A stretch of 64,000 bases of DNA from Bordetella genomosp. 8 (GTDB lineage Bacteria > Pseudomonadota > Gammaproteobacteria > Burkholderiales > Burkholderiaceae_B), in assembly GCF_002119685.1 (NCBI RefSeq), contig NZ_CP021108.1, positions 2,790,001 to 2,854,000 of the forward strand. Direction: 5' to 3'. A program made the position numbers and the translations under genes. Positions 33,178-41,808 of this stretch are shown here, in pieces. A model generated the notes under the pieces. It searched no databases and was not told the origin of the DNA. It saw nothing but the letters and a program-made list of their open reading frames with translations. Each line of letters opens with the position of its first letter. Position 1 is the stretch's first letter.

Positions 33178-34845
33178 ATGGAATTCCTGATCGCCAACCT
33201 CGCCCCCATCATGTTCGCCACCCTGGTGGTGTTCCTGCTGCTGGGCTTTCCCGTCGCCTTCGCGCTGGCGGCCAACGGCATCCTGTACGGCCTGATCGGC
33301 ATCGAGCTGGGGCTGCTCACGCCCGCGCTGTTCCAGGCCCTGCCGCAGCGCATCTTCGGCATCATCTCCAACGACACGCTGCTGGCGGTGCCGTTCTTCA
33401 CCCTGATGGGCCTGGTGCTGGAGCGATCCGGCATGGCCGAGGACCTGCTGGAGACCATCGGCCAGCTGTTCGGCACCGTGCGCGGCGGCCTGGCCTTTGC
33501 CGTGGTGTTCGTCGGCGCCATGCTGGCGGCGACCACCGGCGTGGTGTCGGCCTCCGTCATCTCGATGGGCCTGATCTCGCTGCCCATCATGCTGCGCTAC
33601 GGCTACGACCGGCGCCTGGCCAGCGGCGTGATCGCCGCCTCGGGCACGCTGTCGCAGATCATCCCGCCGTCGCTGGTGCTGATCATCCTGGCCGACCAGC
33701 TGGGCCGCTCCATCGGCGACATGTACCGCGCGGCCATGGTGCCGGGCTTCGTGCTGGCGGGCCTGTACATCGTGTACATCGCCATCATGTGCGTGATCAA
33801 GCCCGCGTCCGCGCCGGCGCTGCCGGAAGAGGCGCGGCGCTTTCGCGAAGACAACGGCACGCGCGGCGGCCGGTCGCTGCTGGTGCTGATGATCATCTCG
33901 GTGACGGTGGCCTGGGCGCTGGGCCAGTGGATGGAGAACGACACGGCGCCGGCCGACGAGCGCATCGTGCTCAGCCTGCTGCTGTGGGGCCTGACCGCCT
34001 TTGTCATCGCCATCGTCAACAAGGCGCTCAGGCTGGGCCTGCTGTCGGCGCTGGCCGAACGCGTCACCTTCGTGATGATCCCGCCGCTGTTCCTGATCTT
34101 CCTGGTGCTGGGCACCATCTTCATCGGCGTGGCCACGCCGACCGAGGGCGGCGCGATGGGCGCGGTCGGCGCCATCGCCATGGCCCTGGCGCGCAAGCGC
34201 CTGACCCTGGACCTGATGAAGCAGGCCATGGACACCACCACCAAGCTGTCCTGCTTCGTGGTGTTCATCCTGGTGGGGTCGACGGTGTTCGGGCTGACCT
34301 TCCGCGGCGTGAACGGCGACCTGTGGGTGGAGCATCTGCTGACCGGCCTGCCGGGCGGGCAGTGGGGCTTCCTGATCGTGGTCAGCGTGCTGACCTTCGT
34401 GCTGGCGTTCTTCCTGGATTTCTTCGAGCTGGCCTTCATCATCGTGCCGCTGCTGGGGCCGGTGGCCGAGAAGATGGGCATAGACCTGATCTGGTTCGGC
34501 GTGATCCTGGCGGTGAACATGCAGACGTCCTTCATGCATCCGCCTTTCGGCTTCGCGCTGTTCTACCTGCGCTCGGTCGCGCCCAAGGATCCGTACAAGG
34601 ACAAGGTCACGGGCCGCACGATCGCGCCGGTGACCACCGGGCAGATCTACTGGGGGTCGGTGCCCTTCATCGTGATCCAGCTGCTGATGGTGGCGATGGT
34701 CATGCTGATGCCCGCGATGGTCATGCACTACAAGGGCGACCAGTCGCAGGTCGACCCGTCGTCGGTGAAGATAGACGTGCAGGGCGGCTACGGCGGCAGC
34801 GTCTACGGCAACGATAGCGGCGACGCCGGCGCCCTCTTCAAATAA
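33178..34845 (+). CDS. dctM: TRAP transporter large membrane subunit (DctM)
   Basis: 555 residues, clearly longer than classic DctM (about 430). The DctM core with alternating hydrophobic segments is intact (for example IPPSLVLIILADQLGRS, ATPTEGGAMGAVGAI, HPPFGFALFYLRS). The extra length sits in the middle (about residues 210-285), which includes two added membrane-like segments, and a glycine-rich C-terminus. Long DctM proteins are found with TakP-type binders for 2-oxo acids and aromatic acids. Its start overlaps nothing but lies directly after DctQ (one base gap). Confidence 0.87.
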   Translation: MEFLIANLAPIMFATLVVFLLLGFPVAFALAANGILYGLIGIELGLLTPALFQALPQRIFGIISNDTLLAVPFFTLMGLVLERSGMAEDLLETIGQLFGTVRGGLAFAVVFVGAMLAATTGVVSASVISMGLISLPIMLRYGYDRRLASGVIAASGTLSQIIPPSLVLIILADQLGRSIGDMYRAAMVPGFVLAGLYIVYIAIMCVIKPASAPALPEEARRFREDNGTRGGRSLLVLMIISVTVAWALGQWMENDTAPADERIVLSLLLWGLTAFVIAIVNKALRLGLLSALAERVTFVMIPPLFLIFLVLGTIFIGVATPTEGGAMGAVGAIAMALARKRLTLDLMKQAMDTTTKLSCFVVFILVGSTVFGLTFRGVNGDLWVEHLLTGLPGGQWGFLIVVSVLTFVLAFFLDFFELAFIIVPLLGPVAEKMGIDLIWFGVILAVNMQTSFMHPPFGFALFYLRSVAPKDPYKDKVTGRTIAPVTTGQIYWGSVPFIVIQLLMVAMVMLMPAMVMHYKGDQSQVDPSSVKIDVQGGYGGSVYGNDSGDAGALFK

Positions 34846-34867
34846 GCCATCGAAAAAGCGTGGAAAG

Positions 34868-34904
34868 GCGAGGCGGATCAGGGTTTTCCCTGGTTTTGCC
34901 TCGC
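34868..34904 (+). terminator. Hairpin after the transport operon
   Basis: Arms GCGAGGC/GCCTCGC enclose an inner CAGGG-TTTT-CCCTG stem, directly downstream of dctM, followed by TTCTTAATTACTTTA. The T-tract is broken, so termination may be partial; the AT-rich stretch just after (34905-34965) can hold the promoter of the next operon. Confidence 0.55.
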
Positions 34905-35040
34905 TTCTTAATTACTTTATCGGATTTGCTTATAACCAGAATACGAAACGGCAATTTTTGTTCCGCGCACCCCCTGCGTATCATCGGTCCCCGAAAGGCG
35001 ACCCGCCCCGGCCGCCGTCGGAAAGGGAAGGAACCGCCGC

Positions 35041-37965
35041 ATGGAACATGGACATCGCACACAGCGCGAGAACCTGGAGGTCAAGAACACGACCTGTTAT
35101 ATGTGCGCCTGCCGTTGCGGCATCCGCGTGCATTTGCGCGATGGCGAGGTGCGCTATATCGACGGCAACCCCGACCATCCGCTGAACCAGGGGGTCATCT
35201 GCGCCAAGGGCTCCTCCGGCATCATGAAGCAGTATTCGCCGGCGCGCCTGACCCAGCCGCTGCGGCGCAAGCCGGACGCTGAGCGCGGCACGGCGCAGTT
35301 CGAGCCCATATCCTGGGAAGAGGCGCTGTCCTTGCTGGAAACGCGGCTGGCCCATCTGCGCGCCACCGATCCGCGCCGCTTCGCGCTGTTCACCGGCCGC
35401 GACCAGATGCAGGCGCTGACCGGCCTGTTCGCCAAGCAGTTCGGCACGCCCAACTACGCGGCGCACGGCGGCTTCTGTTCGGTCAATATGGCGGCCGGCA
35501 TGATCTATACGATGGGCGGATCGTTCTGGGAATTCGGCGGCCCGGACCTGGACAACGCCCGTCTTTTCCTGATGATAGGCACGGCGGAAGACCACCATTC
35601 CAATCCGCTCAAGATCGCCATTTCCAAGTTCAAGCGCGCGGGCGGGCGTTTCATCGCCATCAACCCGGTGCGCACCGGCTACGCCGCCGTGGCCGACGAA
35701 TGGATACCCATACGACCCGGCACCGACGGCGCGCTGTTCATGGCCCTGATCCACGAGCTGATCGAAAGAAACGCCTACGACCATGACTTCGTTTCGCGCT
35801 ATACCAATGCCGGCGAGCTGATCGACCTGCGCGAGGACAGCGACACTCATGGCCTGTTCGTGCGGGACCCGTCCAGCCCGGAGGTCAATGCGCTGTTCCC
35901 GCAGAACCGCATGTGGTGGGACAAGCATACCGATCGCGCCGTCGTGAACCACGCGCCGGGCGCCGAACCCATGCTGGACGGCCAGTACACGCTGGACGAC
36001 GGCACGCCGGTGACGCCGTCCTTCACCCGCCTGCGCAAGCGCGTGGCGTCCTGTACGCCCGAGTGGGCGGCCGGCATCACCGGCATCGACGCCGGGACGA
36101 TACGCCGGCTGGCCGACGAATTGATCCAGGTGGCGCGCGACCAGAAGATCGAGTTGCCCATACGCTGGACCGACGCCTGGGGCGTCGAGCATGAATCCGT
36201 GCGCGGCGCGCCGATTGCCTTTCACGCGATGCGGGGACTGGCCGCCCATTCGAACGGCTTCCAGAGCATTCGCGCCTTGTCCATCCTGATGTCGCTGCTG
36301 GGCACCATAGACACCCCGGGCGGCTTTCGTCACAAAGCCCCGTATCCCCGCGCCGTGCCGCCTTCGGCCAAGCCGCCCAACAAAGCCAGCGACGTGCAGC
36401 CCAATACGCCGCTGCCCAACGGCCCGCTGGGCTGGCCGGCGACGCCGGAAGACCTGTTCATCGACGAGCAGGGCGGTCCCGTGCGCATCGACAAGGCGTT
36501 TTCCTGGGAATATCCGCTGGCCGTGCACGGCATCATGCACAGCGTGATCACGAATGCCTGGCGCGGCGATCCCTATCCCATCGATACGCTGCTGATTTTC
36601 ATGGCCAATATGGCGTGGAATTCGTCGATGAACACCGTGGAAACGCGCCGCATGCTCACCGACCGGCGCGAGGACGGCGAATACAAGATTCCCTTCCTGG
36701 TCGTGTGCGACGCTTTCCAGTCGGAGATGACGGCCTTCGCCGACCTGATCCTGCCGGACACGACCTATCTGGAACGGCACGACGCCATGTCGATGCTGGA
36801 CCGCCCCATTTCGGAGTTCGATGGGCCGGTGGATTCGGTGCGCATCCCCGTGGTGCCGCCGACCGGCGAGTGCCGGCCTTTCCAGGACGTGCTGGTCGAG
36901 CTGGCCGGCCGCCTGAAGTTTCCCGCCTTCACCCGGCCGGACGGCGGGCGCAAATTCAGCGACTACAAGGACTTCGTCGTCAACTTCCAGACCGCTCCCG
37001 ATTCGGGCGTGGGCTTCCTGATGGGCTGGCGCGGCAAGGACGGCGACAAGGCGCTGGTGGGCGAGCCGAACCCGCGCCAGTGGGAGCAGTACGCCGAGAA
37101 CAATTGCCACTACCACTACGTGCTGCCCGAAGGCATGCAGTACATGCGCAACTGCAACGGCCCCTACCTGAAGTGGTCGGTCGAGAACGGCATGCGCAAG
37201 TTCGGCACGCCCATCGTGATCCAGCTGTATTCGGACGTGATGCAGAAATTCCGCCTGGCGGCGCAGGGCAAGACCAGCGGTCGCCAGCCGCCCGACCATC
37301 TGCGCGCGCGCATCGAACGCTATTTCGACCCCGTGCCGTTCTGGTACGAACCGATCGAGCGAGAAGTCACCGATACCGAGGCCTTTCCGTTGGCCGCGGT
37401 GACCCAGCGTCCCATGGCCATGTATCACTCCTGGGACTCGCAGAACGCCTGGCTGCGGCAGATCCACGGCGAGAACTATCTGATGGTGAATCCGCGCACC
37501 GCGGGCGCCCAGGGCATCGAGGACGGCGCCTGGATCTACGTCGAGTCGCCCTGGGGCAAGGTGCGCTGCATGGCACGCTACAGCGAAGCCGTCGAACCCG
37601 GCACCGTGTGGACTTGGAACGCCATCGGCAAGGCCGCCGGCGCATGGAACCTGGGGCCGGACGCCAACGAGTCGCGCCGCGGTTTCCTGCTGAACCACCT
37701 GATCACCGACGAGCTTCCGGCCGGCCGGGATGGCGTGCCGGGCAGGATATCGAACTCCGATCCCATCACCGGGCAGGCAGGCTGGTATGACCTGCGGGTG
37801 CGCATCTATCCCGCCGAGGCGGATGCCGACTTCACGCTGCCGCAATTCGCGCCCATGCAACCCCTGCCGGGTTCGCTGAATGTCGTCACGCGGGTGGTGC
37901 AGACCTATTTCGCCGGCAAGGGCGAATTCCTGGCCCGCCTGCGCCGCGCCGCCTCGAACAAGTAA
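35041..37965 (+). CDS. soeA: Molybdopterin oxidoreductase catalytic subunit, SoeA (sulfite dehydrogenase)-like
   Basis: 974 residues, DMSO-reductase superfamily. The [4Fe-4S] ligands are Cys19, Cys22, Cys26 and Cys54 (TTCYMCACRCG ... VICAKG). The probable molybdenum ligand is Cys146 in HGGFCSVNMA. No twin-arginine signal precedes the cluster, so the enzyme should stay in the cytoplasm, unlike DmsA or PsrA. Length, the N-terminal motif and the partners (four-cluster ferredoxin plus DmsC-type anchor) fit SoeABC, which oxidises sulfite to sulfate at the inner face of the membrane. A formate dehydrogenase is unlikely because the residue after Cys146 is Ser rather than His. Substrate assignment is by resemblance only. 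Confidence 0.72.
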   Translation: MEHGHRTQRENLEVKNTTCYMCACRCGIRVHLRDGEVRYIDGNPDHPLNQGVICAKGSSGIMKQYSPARLTQPLRRKPDAERGTAQFEPISWEEALSLLETRLAHLRATDPRRFALFTGRDQMQALTGLFAKQFGTPNYAAHGGFCSVNMAAGMIYTMGGSFWEFGGPDLDNARLFLMIGTAEDHHSNPLKIAISKFKRAGGRFIAINPVRTGYAAVADEWIPIRPGTDGALFMALIHELIERNAYDHDFVSRYTNAGELIDLREDSDTHGLFVRDPSSPEVNALFPQNRMWWDKHTDRAVVNHAPGAEPMLDGQYTLDDGTPVTPSFTRLRKRVASCTPEWAAGITGIDAGTIRRLADELIQVARDQKIELPIRWTDAWGVEHESVRGAPIAFHAMRGLAAHSNGFQSIRALSILMSLLGTIDTPGGFRHKAPYPRAVPPSAKPPNKASDVQPNTPLPNGPLGWPATPEDLFIDEQGGPVRIDKAFSWEYPLAVHGIMHSVITNAWRGDPYPIDTLLIFMANMAWNSSMNTVETRRMLTDRREDGEYKIPFLVVCDAFQSEMTAFADLILPDTTYLERHDAMSMLDRPISEFDGPVDSVRIPVVPPTGECRPFQDVLVELAGRLKFPAFTRPDGGRKFSDYKDFVVNFQTAPDSGVGFLMGWRGKDGDKALVGEPNPRQWEQYAENNCHYHYVLPEGMQYMRNCNGPYLKWSVENGMRKFGTPIVIQLYSDVMQKFRLAAQGKTSGRQPPDHLRARIERYFDPVPFWYEPIEREVTDTEAFPLAAVTQRPMAMYHSWDSQNAWLRQIHGENYLMVNPRTAGAQGIEDGAWIYVESPWGKVRCMARYSEAVEPGTVWTWNAIGKAAGAWNLGPDANESRRGFLLNHLITDELPAGRDGVPGRISNSDPITGQAGWYDLRVRIYPAEADADFTLPQFAPMQPLPGSLNVVTRVVQTYFAGKGEFLARLRRAASNK

Positions 37966-37978
37966 GCAAGGACACGAC

Positions 37979-38725
37979 ATGACCCAGATGGCTTTGGTGA
38001 TAGACCTGAATGTATGCGTGGGGTGCCATGCCTGCGTGACCAGTTGCAAGGAGTGGAATACCTCCGGCGAAGCGGGCAGCCTGGCCGACGAGCGCGCCTA
38101 CGATGCGGATCCCAGCGGCAATTTCTTCAACCGCGTGCAGACCTACGAGGCGGGGGAATTCCCGCTGACCGATACGATCCATTTCCCCAAGTCCTGCCTG
38201 CATTGCGAGGACCCGCCCTGTGTGCCGGTGTGCCCGACGGGCGCGAGCTACAAGCGGGAAGCGGACGGCCTGGTGCTGGTCGACTACGACAAGTGCATCG
38301 GCTGCAATTACTGCGCATGGGCCTGTCCCTACGGCGCCCGCGAACTGGATCCGCAGCGCAAGGAAATGACCAAGTGCACGCTGTGCTCGGATCGGATCGG
38401 CAATACCGCGCTGCCGGAACGGGACCGCAAGCCCGCCTGCGTGCTGGCCTGTCCGACCTCGGCGCGCCTGTTCGGCGACATCCATGACCCGGACTCGGAA
38501 GTGTCGCAGGCGATACGCGAACGCGGCGGCTACCAGTTGATGCCGGAGTGGGGCACCCAGCCGGCCAATCACTATCTGCCGCGGCGCAAGACGGAGTCGG
38601 CCACGAGCGCGGGGCAGGGTTGCGGTTCGGGCGCCTGCTCATGCGCGACGAAGCCCGCAACGGACATCCAGGGGCAACTGGACAGCGGCCGCCTGGACTT
38701 GGCCGCCGTCGCGTCGTCCCACTGA
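37979..38725 (+). CDS. soeB: [4Fe-4S] ferredoxin subunit of the molybdopterin oxidoreductase (SoeB-like)
   Basis: 248 residues. Four clusters are indicated by CVGCHACVTSCKEWN, CLHCEDPPCVPVCPTG, CIGCNYCAWACPYG and CTLCSDR ... CVLACPTSA. No signal peptide, again placing the complex on the cytoplasmic side. The C-terminal 45 residues include an unusual cysteine-rich GCGSGACSC motif that is not part of the four canonical clusters. It follows the catalytic subunit by 13 bases and carries electrons to the membrane anchor. Confidence 0.82.
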   Translation: MTQMALVIDLNVCVGCHACVTSCKEWNTSGEAGSLADERAYDADPSGNFFNRVQTYEAGEFPLTDTIHFPKSCLHCEDPPCVPVCPTGASYKREADGLVLVDYDKCIGCNYCAWACPYGARELDPQRKEMTKCTLCSDRIGNTALPERDRKPACVLACPTSARLFGDIHDPDSEVSQAIRERGGYQLMPEWGTQPANHYLPRRKTESATSAGQGCGSGACSCATKPATDIQGQLDSGRLDLAAVASSH

Positions 38726-38772
38726 CATCGGTTTGCCGGCATCGCGGCAAGCGCAAGAAACAAGGAGTATCC

Positions 38773-39714
38773 ATGCGGCCACCATTCTCGGTCGTTTTTC
38801 TGACTACGTTGTGCGGCGCCGCGCAAGGCTTGCTGATCGCGCTGGTCGCGATGGAGCTGGCGGCGGCCGCGGGCTCGCTCGCCATGCCGTCGCAGGGATT
38901 TTTCGTGGCGGGCGCCGGAGCGGCCTGCGTGCTGGGGGCGCTGGGCCTGTTCGCGTCCTTTTTCCATCTGGGACATCCGGAACGGGCATGGCGCGCCATC
39001 GCCATGTGGCGGACGTCGTGGTTGTCGCGTGAATGCCTGGCCGTGCCGGCTTTCCTGCTGCTGGCCTTTCTTTACGGCCTGGCCCATGCGCTGGCGTTTC
39101 CCTATACCCTGGCCGTCGGCATCGTCGGCGTGGCCGCCGCCGCGGTGCTGTTCGTGTGCACGGCCATGATCTACGCCTGCCTGCGCTTCCTGCAGGAATG
39201 GGCCAGCCCCTTCACCTTGGTGAACTTCGTGCTCCTGGGTTGCGCGTCGGGTTTCACCCTGGCCACGCTGATCGCGGCGGTCTGGGCGGCGCCGCTGGTG
39301 GTCGTGCTGGGACCGTGCGCCTGCGTCCTGATCGCCGGGAGCTGCATGTCGCGCATGGCATCACTGGCGCGCAACGCCCGCCTGCACCCGAAGTCGACCT
39401 TGCAGAGCGCCACCGGTATCCGGTCGGACAAGCTGACCCAGAAGTCGCAGGGGTTTACCTCCAGCTCCTTCAATATGCGTGAGTTCTTCCATGGGAAGAG
39501 CACGGCCATGTTGGCGACGGTGAAGACGGCCTTCGTGCTGGGGGCCTTCGTCATCCCCTTCATCCTGGTCATGCTGGGCTCGACGGCGGCGGCGTCCATC
39601 GCCGTGCTGGCGGTGGCCTTCGTGGTCCAGTACCTGGGGCTGCTGGCCGAGCGCTGGTTCTTCTTCGCCGAGGCCAGGCACCCGCAGAACCTGTATTACC
39701 AGCGGGCGGCATAG
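38773..39714 (+). CDS. soeC: DmsC-type membrane anchor subunit (SoeC-like)
   Basis: 313 residues with about eight membrane segments, starting RPPFSVVFLTTLCGAAQGLL, and with FHLGHPERAWRAI, which is the conserved DmsC/SoeC loop. It would exchange electrons with quinone. AAGGAG precedes the ATG by about eight bases. Third gene of a three-gene oxidoreductase operon. Confidence 0.83.
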   Translation: MRPPFSVVFLTTLCGAAQGLLIALVAMELAAAAGSLAMPSQGFFVAGAGAACVLGALGLFASFFHLGHPERAWRAIAMWRTSWLSRECLAVPAFLLLAFLYGLAHALAFPYTLAVGIVGVAAAAVLFVCTAMIYACLRFLQEWASPFTLVNFVLLGCASGFTLATLIAAVWAAPLVVVLGPCACVLIAGSCMSRMASLARNARLHPKSTLQSATGIRSDKLTQKSQGFTSSSFNMREFFHGKSTAMLATVKTAFVLGAFVIPFILVMLGSTAAASIAVLAVAFVVQYLGLLAERWFFFAEARHPQNLYYQRAA

Positions 39715-39757
39715 CAATTGCGGCCGGGCAGTGTCGCACTGCCGTAAGGAGGCCGAA

Positions 39758-40720
39758 ATGAGCCGGATGCAAGCCTATCGTATTCACCGCTTCGGGGGCC
39801 CGGAGGTCCTGCAGGAGGAATGGGTGGATATACCGGAGCCCGCCACGGGCGAAGGCCTGATACGCGTCCTGGCGGCCAGCCTGAACCCCGTGGATTTCAA
39901 GACGCGGGAAGGAAAGTATCCCCTGGTGCGCGCCGATCGGTTGCCTTACATCCTGGGGCGCGACTGCGCGGGCGTCCTGGAGGAAACTCGGCAACGGGTG
40001 CCGGGCATCGAGCCGGGCGACGCCGTCTACGCCTTCGTGGGCCAGGGGCAGGGGGCATACGCGCAGTTCGTGACCGTGCCGCTGGAAGGTATCGCCCGCA
40101 AACCCTTGTCGCTGGACTTCGCCACCGCGGCGGCCGTGCCGCTGGCCGGGCTGACCGCCTGGCAGGGCATCTTCGACCACGGCGGGTTGAAGGGTGGCCA
40201 GCGCCTGCTCATCCACGGCGCGGCGGGCGGCGTCGGGCATTTTGCCCTGCAGTTCGCCAAGGCCAGGGGCGCTGAGGTTTTCGTGACGGCTTCCGGCGAC
40301 AGCGCGGAATTCCTGCGCGGCCTGGGCGCGGATCGCGTCATCGACTACAAGACCGAGGATTTCCAGCGGGAGGTCGGCGACATCGACGTAGTGTTCGACC
40401 TGATCGGCGGCGAAACCCAGGAGCGCTCCTGGACCGTGCTGAAGGACGGCGGCGCGCTGATCTCGACGCTCAACGAGCCGTCACAGGAGCGCGCGCGCCA
40501 GAAAAACGCCCGCGCCGCCCGCTACACCGCGCGCCCCGACGGCCGTCAACTGGCCCAGATCGCCGACCTGATCGACCGCGACAAGGTCCGCGTGCATGTG
40601 ACGGGCGTCTTCGACTTCGCCCAGATGGAGCGCGCCCAGCGGCAACTCGAGCAAGGCCACAACCGCGGCAAGCTGGTCGTGACCCTGGCGCCTCGGCCCG
40701 ACTCGGCGGACGGGCAGTAG
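39758..40720 (+). CDS. Zinc-free MDR-family NAD(P)H:quinone oxidoreductase-like protein
   Basis: 320 residues, medium-chain dehydrogenase/reductase. Motifs: GRDCAGVLEE near residue 65 and the nucleotide loop HGAAGGVGHFALQFAKARG near 150. Structural zinc cysteines are lacking, as in quinone oxidoreductases. A perfect TAAGGAGG site precedes the ATG by five bases. It is 43 bases after the SoeC-like gene, so it may be co-transcribed, but it has no evident role in sulfite oxidation. Confidence 0.85.
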   Translation: MSRMQAYRIHRFGGPEVLQEEWVDIPEPATGEGLIRVLAASLNPVDFKTREGKYPLVRADRLPYILGRDCAGVLEETRQRVPGIEPGDAVYAFVGQGQGAYAQFVTVPLEGIARKPLSLDFATAAAVPLAGLTAWQGIFDHGGLKGGQRLLIHGAAGGVGHFALQFAKARGAEVFVTASGDSAEFLRGLGADRVIDYKTEDFQREVGDIDVVFDLIGGETQERSWTVLKDGGALISTLNEPSQERARQKNARAARYTARPDGRQLAQIADLIDRDKVRVHVTGVFDFAQMERAQRQLEQGHNRGKLVVTLAPRPDSADGQ

Positions 40721-40857
40721 TCGCGACCTGTGCCGGCCCGCAGCTGGTAGAGGCGGCCGGACGCATTCCTTTCTGTGCTGAAATCACGATATCCCATGTC
40801 AGCCTAGGCGACACGCCGCGTGATGCGGCATGGGAGTTCAGCAAATAGGGGAGGTGA

Positions 40858-41766
40858 ATGCGTACAGCCGGCGCGGATTCTGATCCTGGCCTGTCGATGG
40901 ATGTTGTCGGTCAATTGATCGAAGAGGCCGGGACCCGGCGGTCGCTGGACGTCCTGTTCGATGCGTTGGCGGACATGGTGCCGTTCGAGATGGTGTCGGT
41001 GCTGGTGTATCGGGGCCGGGGGCGGCCGATTCTTCTGTATGACAACTTCGACGGGGCCGCGTATCGGCAGGGCCTGGACAACTATCTGCGGTTTTCCTAC
41101 GTGTTGAATCCCTGCTACCAGGCCTATCTGGGTGGGCTGCGCAGCGGAGTGATGCGGATCCGCGACCTGCTTGCCAGCGGCGGGAATGCGGCCGCCTCCG
41201 GGTCGACGGGCGGGCCGGCTCCGGAGGCCGTGGAAGCCGCGCCGGTCGCGATTTCCGACGAGGAGGAAATCGGCTACGTCACGGTGGGCTGGCCGCCGAA
41301 TCGGGCGGAGGTCCTGGCCCTGGTCCCGCTGCCCGGCGACGCCGCCGCCGAGGTCGGATTGCTGCGTCCGCATGCGGCGGGCGGATTCGGCGAACGGGAC
41401 CTGCGCTGCCTGCGCCAGTCGCATCCCGTCATGGCCGCGGTCATCGCCAGGTACTGGCGCGAGCATAGCGATGCCGCGGCGGACGCCGGCACCGGCGCGC
41501 CGCCGGACACCCGCATCGACACCGCCTTCGACGATTTCGGCAAGCCGAGGTTGAGCAACCGGGAAGCCCAGGTTGTCCGCATGGTGCTGCAAGGCCATTC
41601 TTCGGAATCGATAGGCTTGCACCTGGGCATCTCCATCACCACGGTCAAGACGCACCGCAAGAACGCCTATGCCAAGCTCGGCATTTCCACCCAGTCGGAG
41701 CTGCTCTCGCTGTTCCTGAAGACGGCCCGCCTCCTCCCCGGGGAGGATGTCGCAAGCAGCGGCTAG
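40858..41766 (+). CDS. LuxR-family transcriptional regulator
   Basis: 302 residues. The C-terminal LuxR/GerE helix-turn-helix is clear (LSNREAQVVRMVLQGHSSESIG ... ITTVKTHRKNAYAKLGI, residues about 228-285). The N-terminal 220 residues show no autoinducer or receiver domain signature that I can name; a GAF-like role is possible. Preceded by GGGGAGG. Its downstream neighbour, an aminotransferase, is 42 bases away, so the pair may be linked. Ligand unknown. Confidence 0.85.
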   Translation: MRTAGADSDPGLSMDVVGQLIEEAGTRRSLDVLFDALADMVPFEMVSVLVYRGRGRPILLYDNFDGAAYRQGLDNYLRFSYVLNPCYQAYLGGLRSGVMRIRDLLASGGNAAASGSTGGPAPEAVEAAPVAISDEEEIGYVTVGWPPNRAEVLALVPLPGDAAAEVGLLRPHAAGGFGERDLRCLRQSHPVMAAVIARYWREHSDAAADAGTGAPPDTRIDTAFDDFGKPRLSNREAQVVRMVLQGHSSESIGLHLGISITTVKTHRKNAYAKLGISTQSELLSLFLKTARLLPGEDVASSG

Positions 41767-41808
41767 GGCACATCATTAGCCCCTTTTCCAGCACTACAAG
41801 GGGCTGTC

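Noticed and set aside
34905..35040. Promoter for the SoeABC-like operon in the AT-rich stretch
   Set aside because: The stretch is suggestive, but I could not find a convincing paired -35/-10, so it is not listed as a feature.
35041..37965. Formate dehydrogenase to consume formate from the deformylase
   Set aside because: The likely molybdenum ligand Cys146 is followed by Ser, not the His typical of formate dehydrogenases, and the subunit set fits SoeABC better.
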